A DNA stretch of 64,000 bases, taken from Klebsiella africana (GTDB lineage Bacteria; Pseudomonadota; Gammaproteobacteria; Enterobacterales; Enterobacteriaceae). Position 1 is the stretch's first letter; the number at the start of each line of letters is the position of its first letter. This document shows, piece after piece, positions 1 to 10,732 of the stretch. The notes under the pieces are model-generated. The model was not told where the DNA came from, ran no database searches, and worked only from the letters and a program-made list of their open reading frames with translations. The translations under genes were made by a program, and so were the position numbers. The DNA is taken from assembly GCF_020526085.1 (NCBI RefSeq), contig NZ_CP084874.1, forward strand, positions 4,216,001 to 4,280,000, in the 5' to 3' direction.

Positions 1-391
1 GCGCCTTGACTGAGGACTTTTGTGCCTTGGAAGCAAGGCGTCGCTCTTTGGATGCCCGAGTCGGTCGCGTCTCCCGGCGACTTTTTTGCACTGCGGTTAA
101 TTCTTTTATGAGGGCCACCAGCCGCGAGATCGCCGCTTCGCGGTTCATCTCCTGGCTGCGATATTCCTGAGCCTTAATGATAACCACACCGTCAGCAGAA
201 ATTAAGTGGTGGCTGGCGGCGAGCAGGCGCTCTTTGTAAAACGCCGGCAGGCTCGAGGCCTTGATATCAAAGCGGAGATGGATCGCCGTCGACGCTTTGT
301 TCACATGCTGGCCTCCGGCCCCCTGGGCACGAATACCTTCCAGCGTGACCTCATTATCGGCAATGGCCACGCTGCGGCTAATGGTAATCAT
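1..391 (-). CDS. arfB: Alternative ribosome-rescue factor ArfB (peptidyl-tRNA hydrolase), 3' end cut off
   Basis: ArfB enters ribosomes stalled at mRNA ends and hydrolyses the peptidyl-tRNA, releasing them without tmRNA. Reading leftward from ATG at 391, the visible 130 residues contain the release-factor motif GAGGQHVNK (GGQ near residue 26) and a basic tail rich in Arg, Lys and Ser that in this family threads into the mRNA channel. About ten residues appear to lie beyond the window, since the E. coli protein (formerly YaeJ) has 140. The ATG overlaps the yaeQ stop by four bases (ATGA), so the two are probably translationally coupled. The lack of a codon-recognition domain separates it from RF1 and RF2. 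Confidence 0.93.
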   Translation of the reverse strand, partial: MITISRSVAIADNEVTLEGIRAQGAGGQHVNKASTAIHLRFDIKASSLPAFYKERLLAASHHLISADGVVIIKAQEYRSQEMNREAAISRLVALIKELTAVQKSRRETRPTRASKERRLASKAQKSSVKA

Positions 392-933
392 GCTGATGCT
401 TGCCAGGCCGTTAAATGAATTTCCAGATTATTCCGAGCATCGGATAACCAGATACTACCGTCCTGCAGGGTGGCCTGCAGCGTCATGGTACGGTCGGCAA
501 AGGCGCTAAGCTGTGCCAGTTGCGCGTCATCAAGATACCAGATGGTCAGCTTCGGGTACGCCGCAAGCTTGTTCTGATTCTGCTGCCACCAGATTTCAGC
601 TGCCCGGCTATTATAGGCAAACAGCGCCACCGCCTGCGCCCGTGAACAGGCTTTCTTAATCCGCCGCTCATCCGGAAGCCCCAGCTCGATCCACAGATCG
701 ACCCCGAGATGATCGTTAAGCTGCCACAGCTCCGGCTCGTCTTCCGACGACAGGCCGCGGGTAAACTGCAGCCGTTCATCGGCATATTTGATCCACGCCA
801 GCAGGCGCAGCATCATGCGCTCCTGGGTTTCTGACGGATGCTGCGCCAGCGTCAGGTTAGCATCCAGAAACTGGTTGCGATCCAGATCGGCTACATTCAC
901 CGCGGCTTTATATATCGTCGCTTTTAGCGCCAT
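388..933 (-). CDS. yaeQ: YaeQ family protein
   Basis: Conserved 181-residue protein of uncertain role. The family has a fold related to PD-(D/E)XK nucleases, but I see no proof of activity here. The ATG at 933 follows a good ribosome-binding site (CAGGAG, seven bases upstream) and gives the same length as the E. coli protein; an in-frame start ten codons upstream lacks this support. The first gene of a yaeQ-arfB pair, it ends in a four-base overlap with arfB. The translation carries the recognisable blocks [15 protein letters not shown] and DERRIKKAC. Function should be left open. Confidence 0.9.
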   Translation of the reverse strand: MALKATIYKAAVNVADLDRNQFLDANLTLAQHPSETQERMMLRLLAWIKYADERLQFTRGLSSEDEPELWQLNDHLGVDLWIELGLPDERRIKKACSRAQAVALFAYNSRAAEIWWQQNQNKLAAYPKLTIWYLDDAQLAQLSAFADRTMTLQATLQDGSIWLSDARNNLEIHLTAWQASA

Positions 934-1041
934 GAATAAACTCCTGAAAAAAATGGCGTACATTGTAGCGAAACTGGCGGCAAAAGGCTGTCGTCAATCG
1001 CAGCAACCTGTTTCATCCTGCTGAAATTGCTTAAATGACTA

Positions 1042-1050
1042 TGATATAGT
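1042..1050 (+). promoter_or_regulatory. Candidate extended -10 promoter for yaeP-rof
   Basis: TGATATAGT has the extended -10 form (TG, one base, TATAGT) about 80 bases before the yaeP start. No good -35 is present at the usual distance, as expected for this promoter class. It lies in the gap between the divergent yaeQ and yaeP genes. Assigned by eye only. Confidence 0.3.
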
Positions 1051-1129
1051 TCCCTTGCTAAACAGAGTTTATCTTCGTAGGCTTAAACTTGCATCCCACG
1101 GTTGAGTCAGAACGCTGACAGGAGGGCAT

Positions 1130-1330
1130 GTGGACCACTATTGTGAGTTAATACGCAAGCGGTATGCGGAAATAGCCAGCGGAGACTTAGGGTATATCCC
1201 GGATGCGCTGGGTTGCGTGTTGAAAGTATTGAATGAGATTGCGGCGGATGAGGCCCTTTCGGAGTCAGTCAGGGAAAAGGCCGCTTATGCGGCAGCAAAC
1301 TTACTGGTGAGCGATTATGTCAATGAATGA
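1130..1330 (+). CDS. yaeP: Small conserved protein YaeP (UPF0253)
   Basis: A 66-residue protein nearly identical to E. coli YaeP (blocks [19 protein letters not shown] and [16 protein letters not shown]). No enzymatic motif, signal peptide or membrane segment is visible, and its biochemical role is unclear to me. The start is GTG at 1130, supported by a strong Shine-Dalgarno sequence (GGAGGG, three bases upstream). It overlaps rof by eight bases, so the two form a small operon; the partnership with a Rho regulator is a context clue only. Confidence 0.9.
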   Translation: MDHYCELIRKRYAEIASGDLGYIPDALGCVLKVLNEIAADEALSESVREKAAYAAANLLVSDYVNE

Positions 1331-1577
1331 TACTTATCAACCCATTAACTGCGATGATTACGACAACCTGGAGCTGGCCTGCCAGCATCACCTGGTGCTG
1401 ACGCTGGCGCTGAAGGATGGCGAACAGCTGCAGGCCAAGGCCAGCGATCTAATCTCGCGTAAAAATATCGAGTATCTGGTGGTCGAACTCGCCGGCAATG
1501 TCCGCGAGCTGCGCCTGGATAAAATCGCCAGCTTCAGTCACCCGGAAATCGGCACCGTGGTGGTGAGCGAATCCTGA
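1323..1577 (+). CDS. rof: Rho-binding antiterminator Rof
   Basis: Rof (YaeO) binds the N-terminal domain of transcription terminator Rho and blocks RNA entry, lowering Rho-dependent termination. The 84-residue product starts [17 protein letters not shown] and ends [15 protein letters not shown], as in E. coli. The acidic N-terminus is the Rho-facing feature of the family. I chose ATG 1323, which matches the E. coli length, over the in-frame ATG two codons upstream. It overlaps the end of yaeP, suggesting coupled translation. A bidirectional terminator follows the stop. Confidence 0.92.
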   Translation: MNDTYQPINCDDYDNLELACQHHLVLTLALKDGEQLQAKASDLISRKNIEYLVVELAGNVRELRLDKIASFSHPEIGTVVVSES

Positions 1578-1581
1578 ATCA

Positions 1582-1605
1582 AAAACGGGCTTAATCGCCC
1601 GTTTT
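1582..1605. terminator. Bidirectional terminator between rof and tilS
   Basis: The nine-base stem AAAACGGGC / GCCCGTTTT flanks loop TTAATC. It carries T-runs in both directions, so it can end both rof (+) and tilS (-). It overlaps the tilS stop codon. Confidence 0.8.
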
Positions 1606-2904
1606 CCTCCACGTCAGCCTGACCCCTTCCCCGTCCTTCACTTCACCTTCTGTGGTCACGAACAGATCGTCCGCTGCGGCAATCGGCGTTTCGCCGTAAA
1701 ACAGCAACGGCGTGGTGTCTCGTCGCCATGGAGCAACGCCCAGCTCCTGCCAGATCTTCTTCAGCTTACGTCCGCCATGGCGCCCAACGATATGCAGATT
1801 GCCGCTGGCGCGAAAGCGGACTGTGATCGGTTCGTTCGCAGACGGTGGACGCAGCCTGCCGCCCGGCCGCAGCATCAGCTCACCGAGACCGTCGGCCAGC
1901 CGCAACGGCTGGCGCCAGTCGGGCCAGCGCTGGACGCTATCCGCCTGCCCAGGTACATACCTCACCCAGTACAAGCGCTGCTGAAAACGGCGGACGGTAA
2001 AATCCCCCAGCCGCAGACAAGGGCTGGCATCTTCCCGCGCCAGCGCCACCTCATGCCAGAGGCGCTCAGGCACCTCGCGGGCCGGCATCGGCGCCTGCTG
2101 CCCGGCGAGCCAGCGACGCAGCAGCGCCGCGCGGCGCGGCGGACTCATCGACGCCAGCGGCGCGATAGCCAGCGAGCCATCGTCGGCCACCAGCGACGTC
2201 AGCTCCGCCGCCAGCATCTCGTCCAGCAGTTGTTCCTGCTCGGCGCACAGGCTGGCGCTGCGGGCGACGGCCTCGCTAAAGTGCGGCCAACGCTCACGCA
2301 GCACCGGGATCACCCGCAGGCGCAGAAAGTTGCGATCATAGGTATCATCCTGATTACTCTCATCTTCAATCCACGACAGCTGATAGGCGAGCGCCCACTG
2401 GCGTAGTGATTCGCGGGTTTCATTGAGGAGAGGACGCAATAGTCGACTGCCGGCAAAGGCAGAGGATGGCGCCATCGCCGACAGGCCGGTAGGACCGCTG
2501 CCGCGTTTTAACGCCAGCAGCAGGGTTTCGCACTGATCGTCCTGGTGCTGGGCGGTCACTAACACCTCGCCAGCGTTGAGCGTTTCCTGAAAGGCCTGAT
2601 AGCGTGCAGCACGTGCATGGGCCTCGACGCCCAGCCCGCCCCGGGCTAACGTCACGTGATGCACTACCAGCGGCACCTGCCACTGCTGGCAAACCTGACG
2701 ACAGTGCGCCACCCAGTCGTCTGCGTGGGCGCTAAGGCCATGATGAACATGCACCGCCCGCAGCGTCAGCGAGGGATCCTGCTCCCGCAGCAGCACCAGC
2801 TGGTGCAGGAGAACCGTCGAGTCCAGACCGCCGCTGAAGGCCACCAGCAGCTGGCGATGGGGATGAAGCGTATGCGCAATATCAGCCGTCATATCCACGA
2901 ACAT
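1591..2904 (-). CDS. tilS: tRNA(Ile)-lysidine synthase
   Basis: TilS is a cytoplasmic enzyme that uses ATP and lysine to convert C34 of the CAU-anticodon tRNA-Ile to lysidine, so that it reads AUA. The N-terminal ATP-pyrophosphatase P-loop FSGGLDST is at residues 23-30, and the NRFLRLRV-like tRNA-contact block and C-terminal [13 protein letters not shown] region are present. The product is 437 residues, against 432 in E. coli. Residue 5 is a second ATG (2892) that would place the P-loop exactly as in E. coli; neither start has a strong ribosome-binding site. The gene is expected to be essential and reads convergently to rof. Confidence 0.95.
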   Translation of the reverse strand: MFVDMTADIAHTLHPHRQLLVAFSGGLDSTVLLHQLVLLREQDPSLTLRAVHVHHGLSAHADDWVAHCRQVCQQWQVPLVVHHVTLARGGLGVEAHARAARYQAFQETLNAGEVLVTAQHQDDQCETLLLALKRGSGPTGLSAMAPSSAFAGSRLLRPLLNETRESLRQWALAYQLSWIEDESNQDDTYDRNFLRLRVIPVLRERWPHFSEAVARSASLCAEQEQLLDEMLAAELTSLVADDGSLAIAPLASMSPPRRAALLRRWLAGQQAPMPAREVPERLWHEVALAREDASPCLRLGDFTVRRFQQRLYWVRYVPGQADSVQRWPDWRQPLRLADGLGELMLRPGGRLRPPSANEPITVRFRASGNLHIVGRHGGRKLKKIWQELGVAPWRRDTTPLLFYGETPIAAADDLFVTTEGEVKDGEGVRLTWRKTGD

Positions 2905-2957
2905 ACCGAGAAGTGATGGCCCGGCACGTTACCGGGCCAGGGTCGCGCTGGCAAGAT

Positions 2958-3347
2958 TTACTGCTGATATATTTCCAGCGGCAGGTCGTCCGGATCGTTA
3001 AAGAAGGTAAAGCGTTTACCGGTAAAGGGATCGACGCGAATCGCTTCGCACTCGACGCCATGCGCGGTGAGATGCGCTACCGCAGCGTCGATATCATCCA
3101 CGCTAAAGGCCAGATGACGCAGCCCGCAGGCTTCCGGTCGACTGGGTCGGGCCGGCGGAAACGGGAACGAGAACAGCTCAATCACGTACTCGCCGTTTAG
3201 CGCCAGATCGCCCTTCCAGGAGTCGCGCTCGGCGCGATAGAACTCGCTTTGCAGCGTAAACCCCAGAATATCGCAATAGAATGCTTTACTGCGGGCGTAG
3301 TCAGTCGCAATGATGGCAATATGGTGAACCCGTTTCAAACCCAGCAT
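2958..3347 (-). CDS. yaeR: VOC/glyoxalase-fold protein YaeR
   Basis: A 129-residue single vicinal-oxygen-chelate domain protein resembling glyoxalase I. The repeated beta-alpha-beta halves are visible: VHHIAIIATDY with FYCDILGFTLQSE, then CGLRHLAFSVDDI with FFNDPDDLPLEIYQ. His and Glu residues at the expected metal positions occur in both halves. The substrate is unknown. ATG 3347 has AAGGAG seven bases upstream and gives the E. coli length; a TTG two codons earlier is less likely. It follows ldcC after 46 bases on the same strand and may be cotranscribed with it. Confidence 0.88.
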   Translation of the reverse strand: MLGLKRVHHIAIIATDYARSKAFYCDILGFTLQSEFYRAERDSWKGDLALNGEYVIELFSFPFPPARPSRPEACGLRHLAFSVDDIDAAVAHLTAHGVECEAIRVDPFTGKRFTFFNDPDDLPLEIYQQ

Positions 3348-3393
3348 GGTCAAACTCCTTCTGTTAAGCCAGCCACGTTACTCGTGCACGCCG

Positions 3394-5547
3394 TTAACGC
3401 GCAAGCCTTTCGTCATTTTTTAAGACTCGTACCCGATACACGCCGTCCTCATCGCGCTTCGCCCCGTGAATATCGGTCTCAAACCCCGGGTAATGACGGC
3501 CGATGGAGCAGAGCATCAGCAGGAAATCGAGCACCGCCCGGCTTTCCTCCGTGATCATCTCTCCCGGCATCAGCAGCGGGACACCCGGCGGATAAGGGAG
3601 GATCATGTTGGCCGAAATCCGCCCCACCAGGTTCTCCAGTTCAATGGTTTCTACCTCACCTTTGATCTGGCGCTGCCAGGCGTGGTGCGGCGTCATTTTC
3701 ATTTCCGGCAGGACGTCAAAGGCGCTAAGCATCAGCTGCGGCAGCTGGTGCTGACGGATCAAACGGTGGATCCCCTGCGCCAGCTCCTGGATCCGCATGT
3801 TGCGGTAGAAGTCGGGATCTTCGGCGTACAGATCCGGCAACATATTTTTGACCCGCAGATTGAGATCGTAGGCGCGCTTAAACTCGGTCAGGCCGCGCAG
3901 CAACCCCATCGCCCGGGTTTTATCGATGCCGATACTGAACAGAAACAGCAGATTGTAGGGGCCTGTTTTCTCTACCACCACGCCCCGCTCGTCGAGAAAC
4001 TTCGCCACCAGCGCCGCCGGGATCCCCTCTTCATCCATATTCCCCTGCTCGTCCATGCCCGGCGTTAGAATGGTGACCTTCACCGGATCGAGATACATAT
4101 GATCCGCATCGGCATCTTTGAAGCCGTGCCAGTCCTCGCCCGGCGCTACCGGCCAGCACTCGGCTTTATCCACGGCTTCCGGCTGCCAGATATCAAAGAA
4201 CCAGCCATCCGACTCCTCACGCAGTCGCTGCACCTCTTTGCGGAAGTCCAGCGCCCGCTCAATGGAGCGCTGGATCAGACGTTTACCGGAGTTACCGCGC
4301 AGCATCGCCGCCGCGGTCTCAATCGACGCGACGATGGGGTAGCTCGGCGAGGTCGAGGTATGCATCATAAAGGCTTCATTAAAGGTCTCTTCATCATAGT
4401 TGCCCTTAATGTGGATCAGCGAGGCCTGCGACAGCGCGGCCAGCATCTTATGCGTCGACTGCGTCTCGAAGATGACTTTTCCGGGGATCCGCTCCCCGCT
4501 CATGCCGCTTTTCCCCTGATATATCGGATGGAAATGGGTGTACGGCACCCAGGCAGAATCAAAATGGATCGACGGGACGTCGAGCGTCTCCTTAAGCCAG
4601 GTGGTGTTGTAGAGCAGTCCATCGTAGGTAGAGTTGGTGATCACCGCATGCACGGGCCACTGCGCTCCACCTGTGTCGCGCACTTTCTGTTGAATGCTGT
4701 CGCGGGTGAACTCGCGCCGGGGGATACCGCCGAGGATCCCCAGCGCGTTGCGGGTCGGCTTCAGCCACAGGGGAACCACATCGCTCATCATCAGCAGGTG
4801 AGCCAGCGATTTGTGACAGTTACGGTCAATCAGCAGCGTGCTGCCGGCGGGCGCCGAGTACATACCGACAATTTTGTTGGACGTCGAGGTGCCGTTGGTC
4901 ACCATGTAGCTCTGTTCAGCGCCAAAGGCGCGGGCAATATACTCCTCCGCCTCCAGATGCGGGCCGGTATGATCCAGCAGGGAGCCCAGTTCAGTGACCG
5001 AAATCGAGACATCCGCCTTCAGCGTATTGCCGCCGAAAAAATCATAAAACAGGCAGCCCACCGGGCTTTTCTGATAGGCGCTACCGCCCATATGGCCCGG
5101 CGTACAGAAGGTATATTTTCCCTCCTGCACGTAGTTAAACAGCGCGCGGGTAAATGGCGGAGTGATATTCTCCAGGTACTCGCGGGTGTACTGCCCGATG
5201 CGGGTGGCGATCTCTTCAGAGAGTCCCAGCGCATATTCGAAGAACCACAGCGTCATGCGCAGATCCTGACTGCTGACGTCCATCGTGGAGTGGGCGTTAA
5301 TAAAGGCGTACAGAGGAAGGTATTCATTGAGCTGATTGATATCGCTGCACAGATCGACGCTGTATTCATCCCAGTCGAAGATCACGCCGCAGATGCGCGG
5401 GTTGTGCTCGATAAACTGCAGCAGGTCGGCGCTGTTTTGCGGCCAGATGGTCTGAAAGCCCTGGCGCTGCAGCGCCGCTTCCAGTTCTTTGATCGGCTCA
5501 TCTTTGTGATAGACGCCGTGAGGCCCCATGATGGCGATGATATTCAC
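3394..5547 (-). CDS. ldcC: Constitutive lysine decarboxylase LdcC
   Basis: PLP-dependent cytoplasmic enzyme converting lysine to cadaverine and CO2; the family forms decamers. The 717 residues contain an N-terminal wing domain (MNIIAIMGPHG), the fold-I core with STHKMLAALSQ holding the PLP lysine, and a C-terminal domain. It is judged LdcC rather than CadA by overall match and by its position between yaeR and accA, as in E. coli. The start is GTG 5547 with a very strong AGGAGG six bases upstream; upstream ATGs at 5580 and 5583 lack one. The C-terminus is a few residues longer than in E. coli. The accA terminator lies just upstream, so it needs its own promoter. Confidence 0.94.
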   Translation of the reverse strand: MNIIAIMGPHGVYHKDEPIKELEAALQRQGFQTIWPQNSADLLQFIEHNPRICGVIFDWDEYSVDLCSDINQLNEYLPLYAFINAHSTMDVSSQDLRMTLWFFEYALGLSEEIATRIGQYTREYLENITPPFTRALFNYVQEGKYTFCTPGHMGGSAYQKSPVGCLFYDFFGGNTLKADVSISVTELGSLLDHTGPHLEAEEYIARAFGAEQSYMVTNGTSTSNKIVGMYSAPAGSTLLIDRNCHKSLAHLLMMSDVVPLWLKPTRNALGILGGIPRREFTRDSIQQKVRDTGGAQWPVHAVITNSTYDGLLYNTTWLKETLDVPSIHFDSAWVPYTHFHPIYQGKSGMSGERIPGKVIFETQSTHKMLAALSQASLIHIKGNYDEETFNEAFMMHTSTSPSYPIVASIETAAAMLRGNSGKRLIQRSIERALDFRKEVQRLREESDGWFFDIWQPEAVDKAECWPVAPGEDWHGFKDADADHMYLDPVKVTILTPGMDEQGNMDEEGIPAALVAKFLDERGVVVEKTGPYNLLFLFSIGIDKTRAMGLLRGLTEFKRAYDLNLRVKNMLPDLYAEDPDFYRNMRIQELAQGIHRLIRQHQLPQLMLSAFDVLPEMKMTPHHAWQRQIKGEVETIELENLVGRISANMILPYPPGVPLLMPGEMITEESRAVLDFLLMLCSIGRHYPGFETDIHGAKRDEDGVYRVRVLKNDERLAR

Positions 5548-5608
5548 GCTTTCCTCCTGGTATTCACCTAAGTCAAGCATCATAGCAATCCCCCGGGCGC
5601 ATCGCACA

Positions 5609-5637
5609 TAAAAAAAGGGCCGGAAAATCCGGCCCTT
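5609..5637 (-). terminator. Rho-independent terminator after accA
   Basis: On the minus strand the stem AAGGGCCGG / CCGGCCCTT with loop ATTTT is followed by at least six T. It separates accA from ldcC. Confidence 0.88.
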
Positions 5638-5660
5638 AGTGTTTAGTTCTGACGAAAAAG

Positions 5661-6620
5661 TTAAGCGTAACCGTAGCTCATCAGACGCTGATAGCGGCGG
5701 TTCAGCAGCTCTTCTTCGCTGAGCAGATCGAGATCGGCCAGGTCTGCCAGCAGCTGCGCCTTCAGGCTTGCCGCCATCGCTTCCGGGTTGCGGTGAGCGC
5801 CGCCCAGCGGTTCCGGAACGATAGAATCGATCAGCTTCAGCTCTTTCAGACGCGGGGCGATAATGCCCATCGCTTCCGCAGCCAGCGGCGCTTTATCCGC
5901 GCTCTTCCACAGAATAGAGGCACAGCCTTCCGGCGAAATGACCGAATAGGTGCTGTACTGCAGCATATTGACCTTGTCGCCCACGCCGATTGCCAGCGCG
6001 CCGCCGGAGCCGCCTTCACCGATCACGGTGCAGATGACCGGCACGCTCAGACGCGACATCTCACGCAGGTTGCGAGCGATCGCTTCCGACTGGCCGCGCT
6101 CTTCCGCGCCGACGCCCGGGTAGGCCCCCGGGGTGTCGATAAAGGTGATAATCGGCATTTTGAACCGCTCAGCCATCTCCATCAGGCGCAGCGCTTTGCG
6201 GTAGCCTTCCGGCGCCGGCATCCCAAAGTTGCGGCGGATCTTCTCTTTGGTTTCACGACCTTTCTGGTGGCCGATGATCATCACCGGACGACCATCAAGA
6301 CGCGCGATACCGCCGACAATCGCTTTATCGTCAGCGAAGGCGCGGTCACCGGCCAGTTCGTCGAATTCGTCGAACGCCAGGCGGACATAATCCAGGGTGT
6401 AAGGACGGCGCGGGTGGCGCGCCAGTTGCGCAACCTGCCATGCACCGAGATCGGCGAAGATTTTGCGCGTCAGCTCTACGCTTTTCTCGCGCAGACGATG
6501 CACTTCTTCGTCGATGTTAATATCCAGTTTCTCATCCTGACGGCTTACCGCAGTCAGGGAATCGATTTTCGCTTCCAGCTCTGCAATCGGCTGTTCAAAA
6601 TCTAGGAAATTCAGACTCAT
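5661..6620 (-). CDS. accA: Acetyl-CoA carboxylase carboxyltransferase subunit alpha
   Basis: The alpha half of the carboxyltransferase that moves the carboxyl group from biotin carboxyl carrier protein to acetyl-CoA, making malonyl-CoA for fatty-acid synthesis. The partner AccD is encoded elsewhere. At 319 residues it has the standard length. The crotonase-like core motifs [17 protein letters not shown] and [12 protein letters not shown] form the oxyanion and CoA sites. It begins 12 bases after dnaE, as in E. coli, and is followed by a strong terminator. Expected to be essential. Confidence 0.97.
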   Translation of the reverse strand: MSLNFLDFEQPIAELEAKIDSLTAVSRQDEKLDINIDEEVHRLREKSVELTRKIFADLGAWQVAQLARHPRRPYTLDYVRLAFDEFDELAGDRAFADDKAIVGGIARLDGRPVMIIGHQKGRETKEKIRRNFGMPAPEGYRKALRLMEMAERFKMPIITFIDTPGAYPGVGAEERGQSEAIARNLREMSRLSVPVICTVIGEGGSGGALAIGVGDKVNMLQYSTYSVISPEGCASILWKSADKAPLAAEAMGIIAPRLKELKLIDSIVPEPLGGAHRNPEAMAASLKAQLLADLADLDLLSEEELLNRRYQRLMSYGYA

Positions 6621-6632
6621 AGTATTCCTGTA

Positions 6633-9600
6633 TTAGTCAAACTCCAGTTCCACCTGCTCCGAGCCGATAAGGCCCCGCAGATCGTTAAGTAAACGATCGC
6701 TCGGAGAGACGCGCCATGTTGCGCCGAAACGCAACCGCGCGCGTGCATCCGCCCTCTGATAGTAGAGGTGCACTGGAATGGTTCCCGAACGGTGGGGTTC
6801 CAGAGACTGACGGAGTCGGTTTAAAAGCTGGTCATCAATTTGCCTGTCCGTCAGCGAGATAGCAAGCCCGCGAGCATATTTTTCCCGGGCTTCGTCAATG
6901 TCCATGACTTCACGGGCGGTCATTTTAAGCCCCCCGCTAAAGTCATCAAAGCTGACCTGTCCGCTGACGATAAGTATGCGGTCTTTTTCCAGCAACTGCT
7001 GATATTTATCCAGCGCGTCGGTGAATAACATCACTTCCAGCCGCCCGGAACGGTCATCCAGGGTACAGATGCCGATACGATTGCCGCGCTTGGTGACCAT
7101 TACCCGCGCCGCAATCACCAGCCCCGCCGCCGTGGTGACTTTCCCACGTTCGGTCGGATGCATGTCTTTGAGCCGCACGCCGCCGACGTAGCGCTCAATC
7201 TCTTTCAGATACTGGTTAATCGGGTGTCCGGTGAGGTATAGCCCCAGGGTCTCCCTTTCACCATCCAGCACCATCTGCTCAGGCCATGGCTGGCAGCTGG
7301 CGTAGGATTGCTCAATCTGCTCGGGCTCTTCCGCCAGCACGCCGAACATATCAGCCTGGCCGATGGCCTCGGCTTTCGCGTGCTGGTCGGCGGCTTTCAG
7401 CGCATCGCCCAGCGAATTCATCAGCGCCGCGCGATGTGGGCCGAGTCGATCGAACGCCCCGGACATAATCAGCTTTTCCAGCACCCGGCGGTTGAGCTTT
7501 TTAATATCGGTTCGCGCGCAGAGGTCGAACAGCTCGCGGAAATAGCCGCCATTGTTGCGCGCCTCAATAATCGCTTCGATCGGCCCTTCGCCGACGCCCT
7601 TGATGGCACCGATACCGTAGACGATCTCGCCATCGTCGTTGACGTGGAAATGGTACAGGCCGGAGTTAATATCCGGGGGCAAAATTTTCAGCCCCATGCG
7701 CCAGCATTCATCCACCAGGCCCACTACCTTCTCGGTGTTATCCATATCGGCGGTCATCACCGCCGCCATAAACTCGGCCGGATAGTGCGCCTTGAGCCAC
7801 AGCGTCTGGTAGGAGACCAGCGCGTAGGCGGCGGAGTGCGATTTGTTAAATCCGTACCCGGCGAATTTCTCCACCAGGTCGAAGATTTTCATCGCCAGTT
7901 CGCCGTCAACGCCGTTTTTCTTCGCCCCATCTTCAAAGATAGAACGCTGCTTGGCCATCTCCTCCGGCTTTTTCTTACCCATTGCACGACGCAGCATATC
8001 CGCGCCGCCGAGGGTATATCCGGACAGCACCTGGGCGATCTGCATGACTTGTTCCTGATACAGGATGATGCCGTAGGTCGGCTCCAGCACCGGTTTCAGG
8101 CTTTCATGCTGCCACTGCACGTCCGGATAAGAGATCTCTTCACGACCGTGCTTACGGTCGATAAAGTTATCTACCATCCCCGACTGCAGCGGACCCGGGC
8201 GGAACAGGGCCACCAGCGCGATCATATCTTCGAAGCAGTCAGGCTGCAGACGCTTAATCAGATCTTTCATGCCGCGCGATTCAAGCTGGAACACCGCGGT
8301 GGTTTCCGAGCGCTGCAGCATGTCGAAGCTTTTCTTGTCATCCAACGGGATAGCGGCGATATCCAACGGCCCTTCGCCGTTCTTCTCACGGCGCTTGTTA
8401 ATCATCTCCAGCGCCCAGTTAATGATAGTGAGCGTACGCAGACCGAGGAAGTCGAATTTCACCAGCCCGGCGTATTCCACGTCGTTTTTGTCAAACTGGG
8501 TGACCGGATGCAGCCCCTGCTCATCGCAATACAGCGGCGCGAAGTCAGTGATTTTAGTCGGAGCAATAACCACCCCACCAGCGTGTTTACCGGCGTTTCG
8601 CGTTACCCCTTCCAGCTTACGCGCCATGTCGATCAGCGCTTTAACTTCTTCGTCCGCTTCGTAGATTTCCGGCAGCTGCGGTTCGGCCTCAAAGGCTTTC
8701 GCCAGCGTCATGCCCGGATCGGGCGGCACCAGCTTGGAAATACGGTCGACGAAGCCGTACGGGTGACCCAGCACACGCCCCACGTCGCGGATAACCGCCT
8801 TCGCCGCCATGGTACCAAAGGTAATGATCTGCGATACCGCGTCGCGGCCGTACATATCCGCCACATGCTCGATAACCTGGTCGCGTTTCTCCATGCAGAA
8901 GTCGACGTCGAAGTCGGGCATCGAGACACGCTCCGGGTTAAGGAAACGTTCGAACAGCAGGTCGAACTCCAGCGGGTCAAGATCGGTGATCTTCAGCGCG
9001 TAGGCCACCAGCGAACCGGCGCCGGAACCGCGTCCCGGGCCAACCGGCACGCCGTTATCCTTCGACCACTGGATAAACTCCATCACGATCAGGAAGTAGC
9101 CCGGGAACCCCATCTGGTTGATAACCTGGAGCTCGATATCCAGACGTTCGTCGTACTCCGGGCGACGCTGCGCGCGCACTTCCGGATCCGGGAACAGAAA
9201 CGCCAGACGCTCTTCCAGACCCTCTTTCGATTTCATGACCAGGAAATCTTCGGTGGTCATATCGCCGGTCGGGAACTGCGGCAGGAAATATTCGCCAAGC
9301 CGCACGGTGACGTTGCAGCGCTTGGCAATTTCAACGCTGTTCGCCAGCGCTTCCGGGATGTCGGCGAACAGCTCGCACATCTCCTCCTCACTGCGCATAT
9401 ATTGCTGCGGCGAGTAATTGCGCGGCCGTTTTGGATCGTCGAGGGTGAAGCCGTCGTGAATGGCTACGCGGATTTCGTGGGCGTCGAAGTCGCCGGTTTC
9501 AAGGAAGCGGACATCGTTGGTCGCCACCACCGGCAGGCCGCGCGCTTCCGCCAGCGCCACGGCGGCATGAAGATAGCTCTCTTCATCCTGACGACCGGTA

Positions 9601-10115
9601 CGGATCAGCTCCAGAAAATAGCGGTCCGGGAAATGCTCTTCATAGAAAGCGACGCACTGTTCAACCAGCGGCATATTGCCGCGGATCAGGCTGACGCCGA
9701 CGTCGCCTTTCCGGCCGCCGGAAAGCAGAATTAGCCCTTCCTGATGTTCCACCAGCCAGTCGCGGTCGATCCATGGGCCAAGCGCGCCATAGCCGCGCTG
9801 ATAGGCACGGGAAATCAGCAGAGTCAGGTTCTGGTAGCCGGTGTTGTTCGCCGCCAGCACCGTCAGCTCGGTAAATTCGTCACCGAGCAGGTCGCACTGC
9901 ACGTGGAAGTCGGCGCCGACGATCGGCTTAATGCCCGCGCCGTGTCCCGTCCCGTAGAACTTCACCAGCCCACACAGGTTAGTGAAATCAGTGATCGCCA
10001 GCGCTGGCATGCCAAGCGAGGCCGCCTTCTTCACCAGCGGCCCGGTCTTTGCCAGCCCATCGATCATGGAATAGTCGCTGTGCACCCGCAGGTGTACGAA
10101 ACGTGGTTCAGCCAT
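6633..10115 (-). CDS. dnaE: DNA polymerase III subunit alpha
   Basis: Catalytic 5'-3' polymerase of the replicative holoenzyme, working with epsilon proofreader, theta, beta clamp and clamp loader. The product is 1160 residues, exactly the E. coli length. An N-terminal PHP domain ([11 protein letters not shown]) is followed by the C-family polymerase core, whose PDFDVDF motif places catalytic aspartates at 401 and 403, then a tandem helix-hairpin-helix region, the clamp-binding area (QADMFG near residue 920) and an OB fold. It lies 17 bases after rnhB and 12 before accA. A long open frame runs antisense to it, as is common in high-G+C coding DNA. Confidence 0.98.
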   Translation of the reverse strand: MAEPRFVHLRVHSDYSMIDGLAKTGPLVKKAASLGMPALAITDFTNLCGLVKFYGTGHGAGIKPIVGADFHVQCDLLGDEFTELTVLAANNTGYQNLTLLISRAYQRGYGALGPWIDRDWLVEHQEGLILLSGGRKGDVGVSLIRGNMPLVEQCVAFYEEHFPDRYFLELIRTGRQDEESYLHAAVALAEARGLPVVATNDVRFLETGDFDAHEIRVAIHDGFTLDDPKRPRNYSPQQYMRSEEEMCELFADIPEALANSVEIAKRCNVTVRLGEYFLPQFPTGDMTTEDFLVMKSKEGLEERLAFLFPDPEVRAQRRPEYDERLDIELQVINQMGFPGYFLIVMEFIQWSKDNGVPVGPGRGSGAGSLVAYALKITDLDPLEFDLLFERFLNPERVSMPDFDVDFCMEKRDQVIEHVADMYGRDAVSQIITFGTMAAKAVIRDVGRVLGHPYGFVDRISKLVPPDPGMTLAKAFEAEPQLPEIYEADEEVKALIDMARKLEGVTRNAGKHAGGVVIAPTKITDFAPLYCDEQGLHPVTQFDKNDVEYAGLVKFDFLGLRTLTIINWALEMINKRREKNGEGPLDIAAIPLDDKKSFDMLQRSETTAVFQLESRGMKDLIKRLQPDCFEDMIALVALFRPGPLQSGMVDNFIDRKHGREEISYPDVQWQHESLKPVLEPTYGIILYQEQVMQIAQVLSGYTLGGADMLRRAMGKKKPEEMAKQRSIFEDGAKKNGVDGELAMKIFDLVEKFAGYGFNKSHSAAYALVSYQTLWLKAHYPAEFMAAVMTADMDNTEKVVGLVDECWRMGLKILPPDINSGLYHFHVNDDGEIVYGIGAIKGVGEGPIEAIIEARNNGGYFRELFDLCARTDIKKLNRRVLEKLIMSGAFDRLGPHRAALMNSLGDALKAADQHAKAEAIGQADMFGVLAEEPEQIEQSYASCQPWPEQMVLDGERETLGLYLTGHPINQYLKEIERYVGGVRLKDMHPTERGKVTTAAGLVIAARVMVTKRGNRIGICTLDDRSGRLEVMLFTDALDKYQQLLEKDRILIVSGQVSFDDFSGGLKMTAREVMDIDEAREKYARGLAISLTDRQIDDQLLNRLRQSLEPHRSGTIPVHLYYQRADARARLRFGATWRVSPSDRLLNDLRGLIGSEQVELEFD

Positions 10116-10132
10116 CTTTAGATCCCGGTGAC

Positions 10133-10732
10133 TTAGTTGGACGCCAGGCCCAGGGCACGCTTCACCGGGCCAAAACTGCGCCGGTGATGCTCTGTTGCGC
10201 CGTGTTCCTGCAGCTTCTGCAGGTGAACAGCAGTGGGATAGCCTTTATGCTGGGCAAATCCGTAGTGGGGAAATGCAAGATCCAGCGTGGCCATTTCGGC
10301 GTCACGAGTGACTTTTGCCAGAATAGACGCTGCGCTGATTTCTGCCACCCGGCTGTCGCCTTTAACGACTGCCAGGGAGGGCATCGGCAGCGAGGGGCAG
10401 CGGTTGCCGTCGATCAGGACAAACTCAGGAACGATGCTCAGGCCGGCGACGGCACGCTGCATTGCCAGCATGGTGGCGTGCAGAATATTCAGCTCGTCGA
10501 TTTCGTGCGGCTCGGCGCGGCCCAGACTCCAGCACAGCGCTTTCTCTTTAATCTCATCGTACAGCGCCAGACGACGCTTCTCGCTAAGTTTTTTGGAATC
10601 ATTCAGACCCATAATCGGCTTCGCCGGATCAAGGATCACCGCCGCGGTCACCACCGCGCCGACCAGGGGGCCACGCCCAACCTCATCGACGCCGGCAACC
10701 AGATGGGTATGCGGGTAGATGAACTCCATCAT
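10133..10732 (-). CDS. rnhB: Ribonuclease HII
   Basis: Endonuclease that nicks DNA 5' of single embedded ribonucleotides, starting ribonucleotide excision repair, and that also degrades RNA in hybrids. It has 199 residues. The catalytic Asp16 and Glu17 sit in [13 protein letters not shown], with further acidic residues in LIDGNR and KGDSRV, and the C-terminal HRRSFGPVK block is present. The start ATG 10732 overlaps the lpxB stop by four bases, so translation is probably coupled to lipid A synthesis genes upstream and dnaE downstream. Confidence 0.96.
   Translation of the reverse strand: MMEFIYPHTHLVAGVDEVGRGPLVGAVVTAAVILDPAKPIMGLNDSKKLSEKRRLALYDEIKEKALCWSLGRAEPHEIDELNILHATMLAMQRAVAGLSIVPEFVLIDGNRCPSLPMPSLAVVKGDSRVAEISAASILAKVTRDAEMATLDLAFPHYGFAQHKGYPTAVHLQKLQEHGATEHHRRSFGPVKRALGLASN

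Noticed and set aside
4099..5571. A 490-codon open frame antisense to ldcC
   Set aside because: It is fully covered by the certain ldcC gene and shows no family motif; it results from codon bias.
5580..5607. Longer ldcC with an upstream start
   Set aside because: The GTG at 5547 has a near-perfect Shine-Dalgarno sequence and gives the family N-terminus; the extension runs back toward the accA terminator.
7308..9734. An 808-codon open frame antisense to dnaE
   Set aside because: It lies wholly within dnaE on the other strand, resembles no family I know, and is rich in His, Arg and Gln, as expected for the complement of a biased high-G+C gene.
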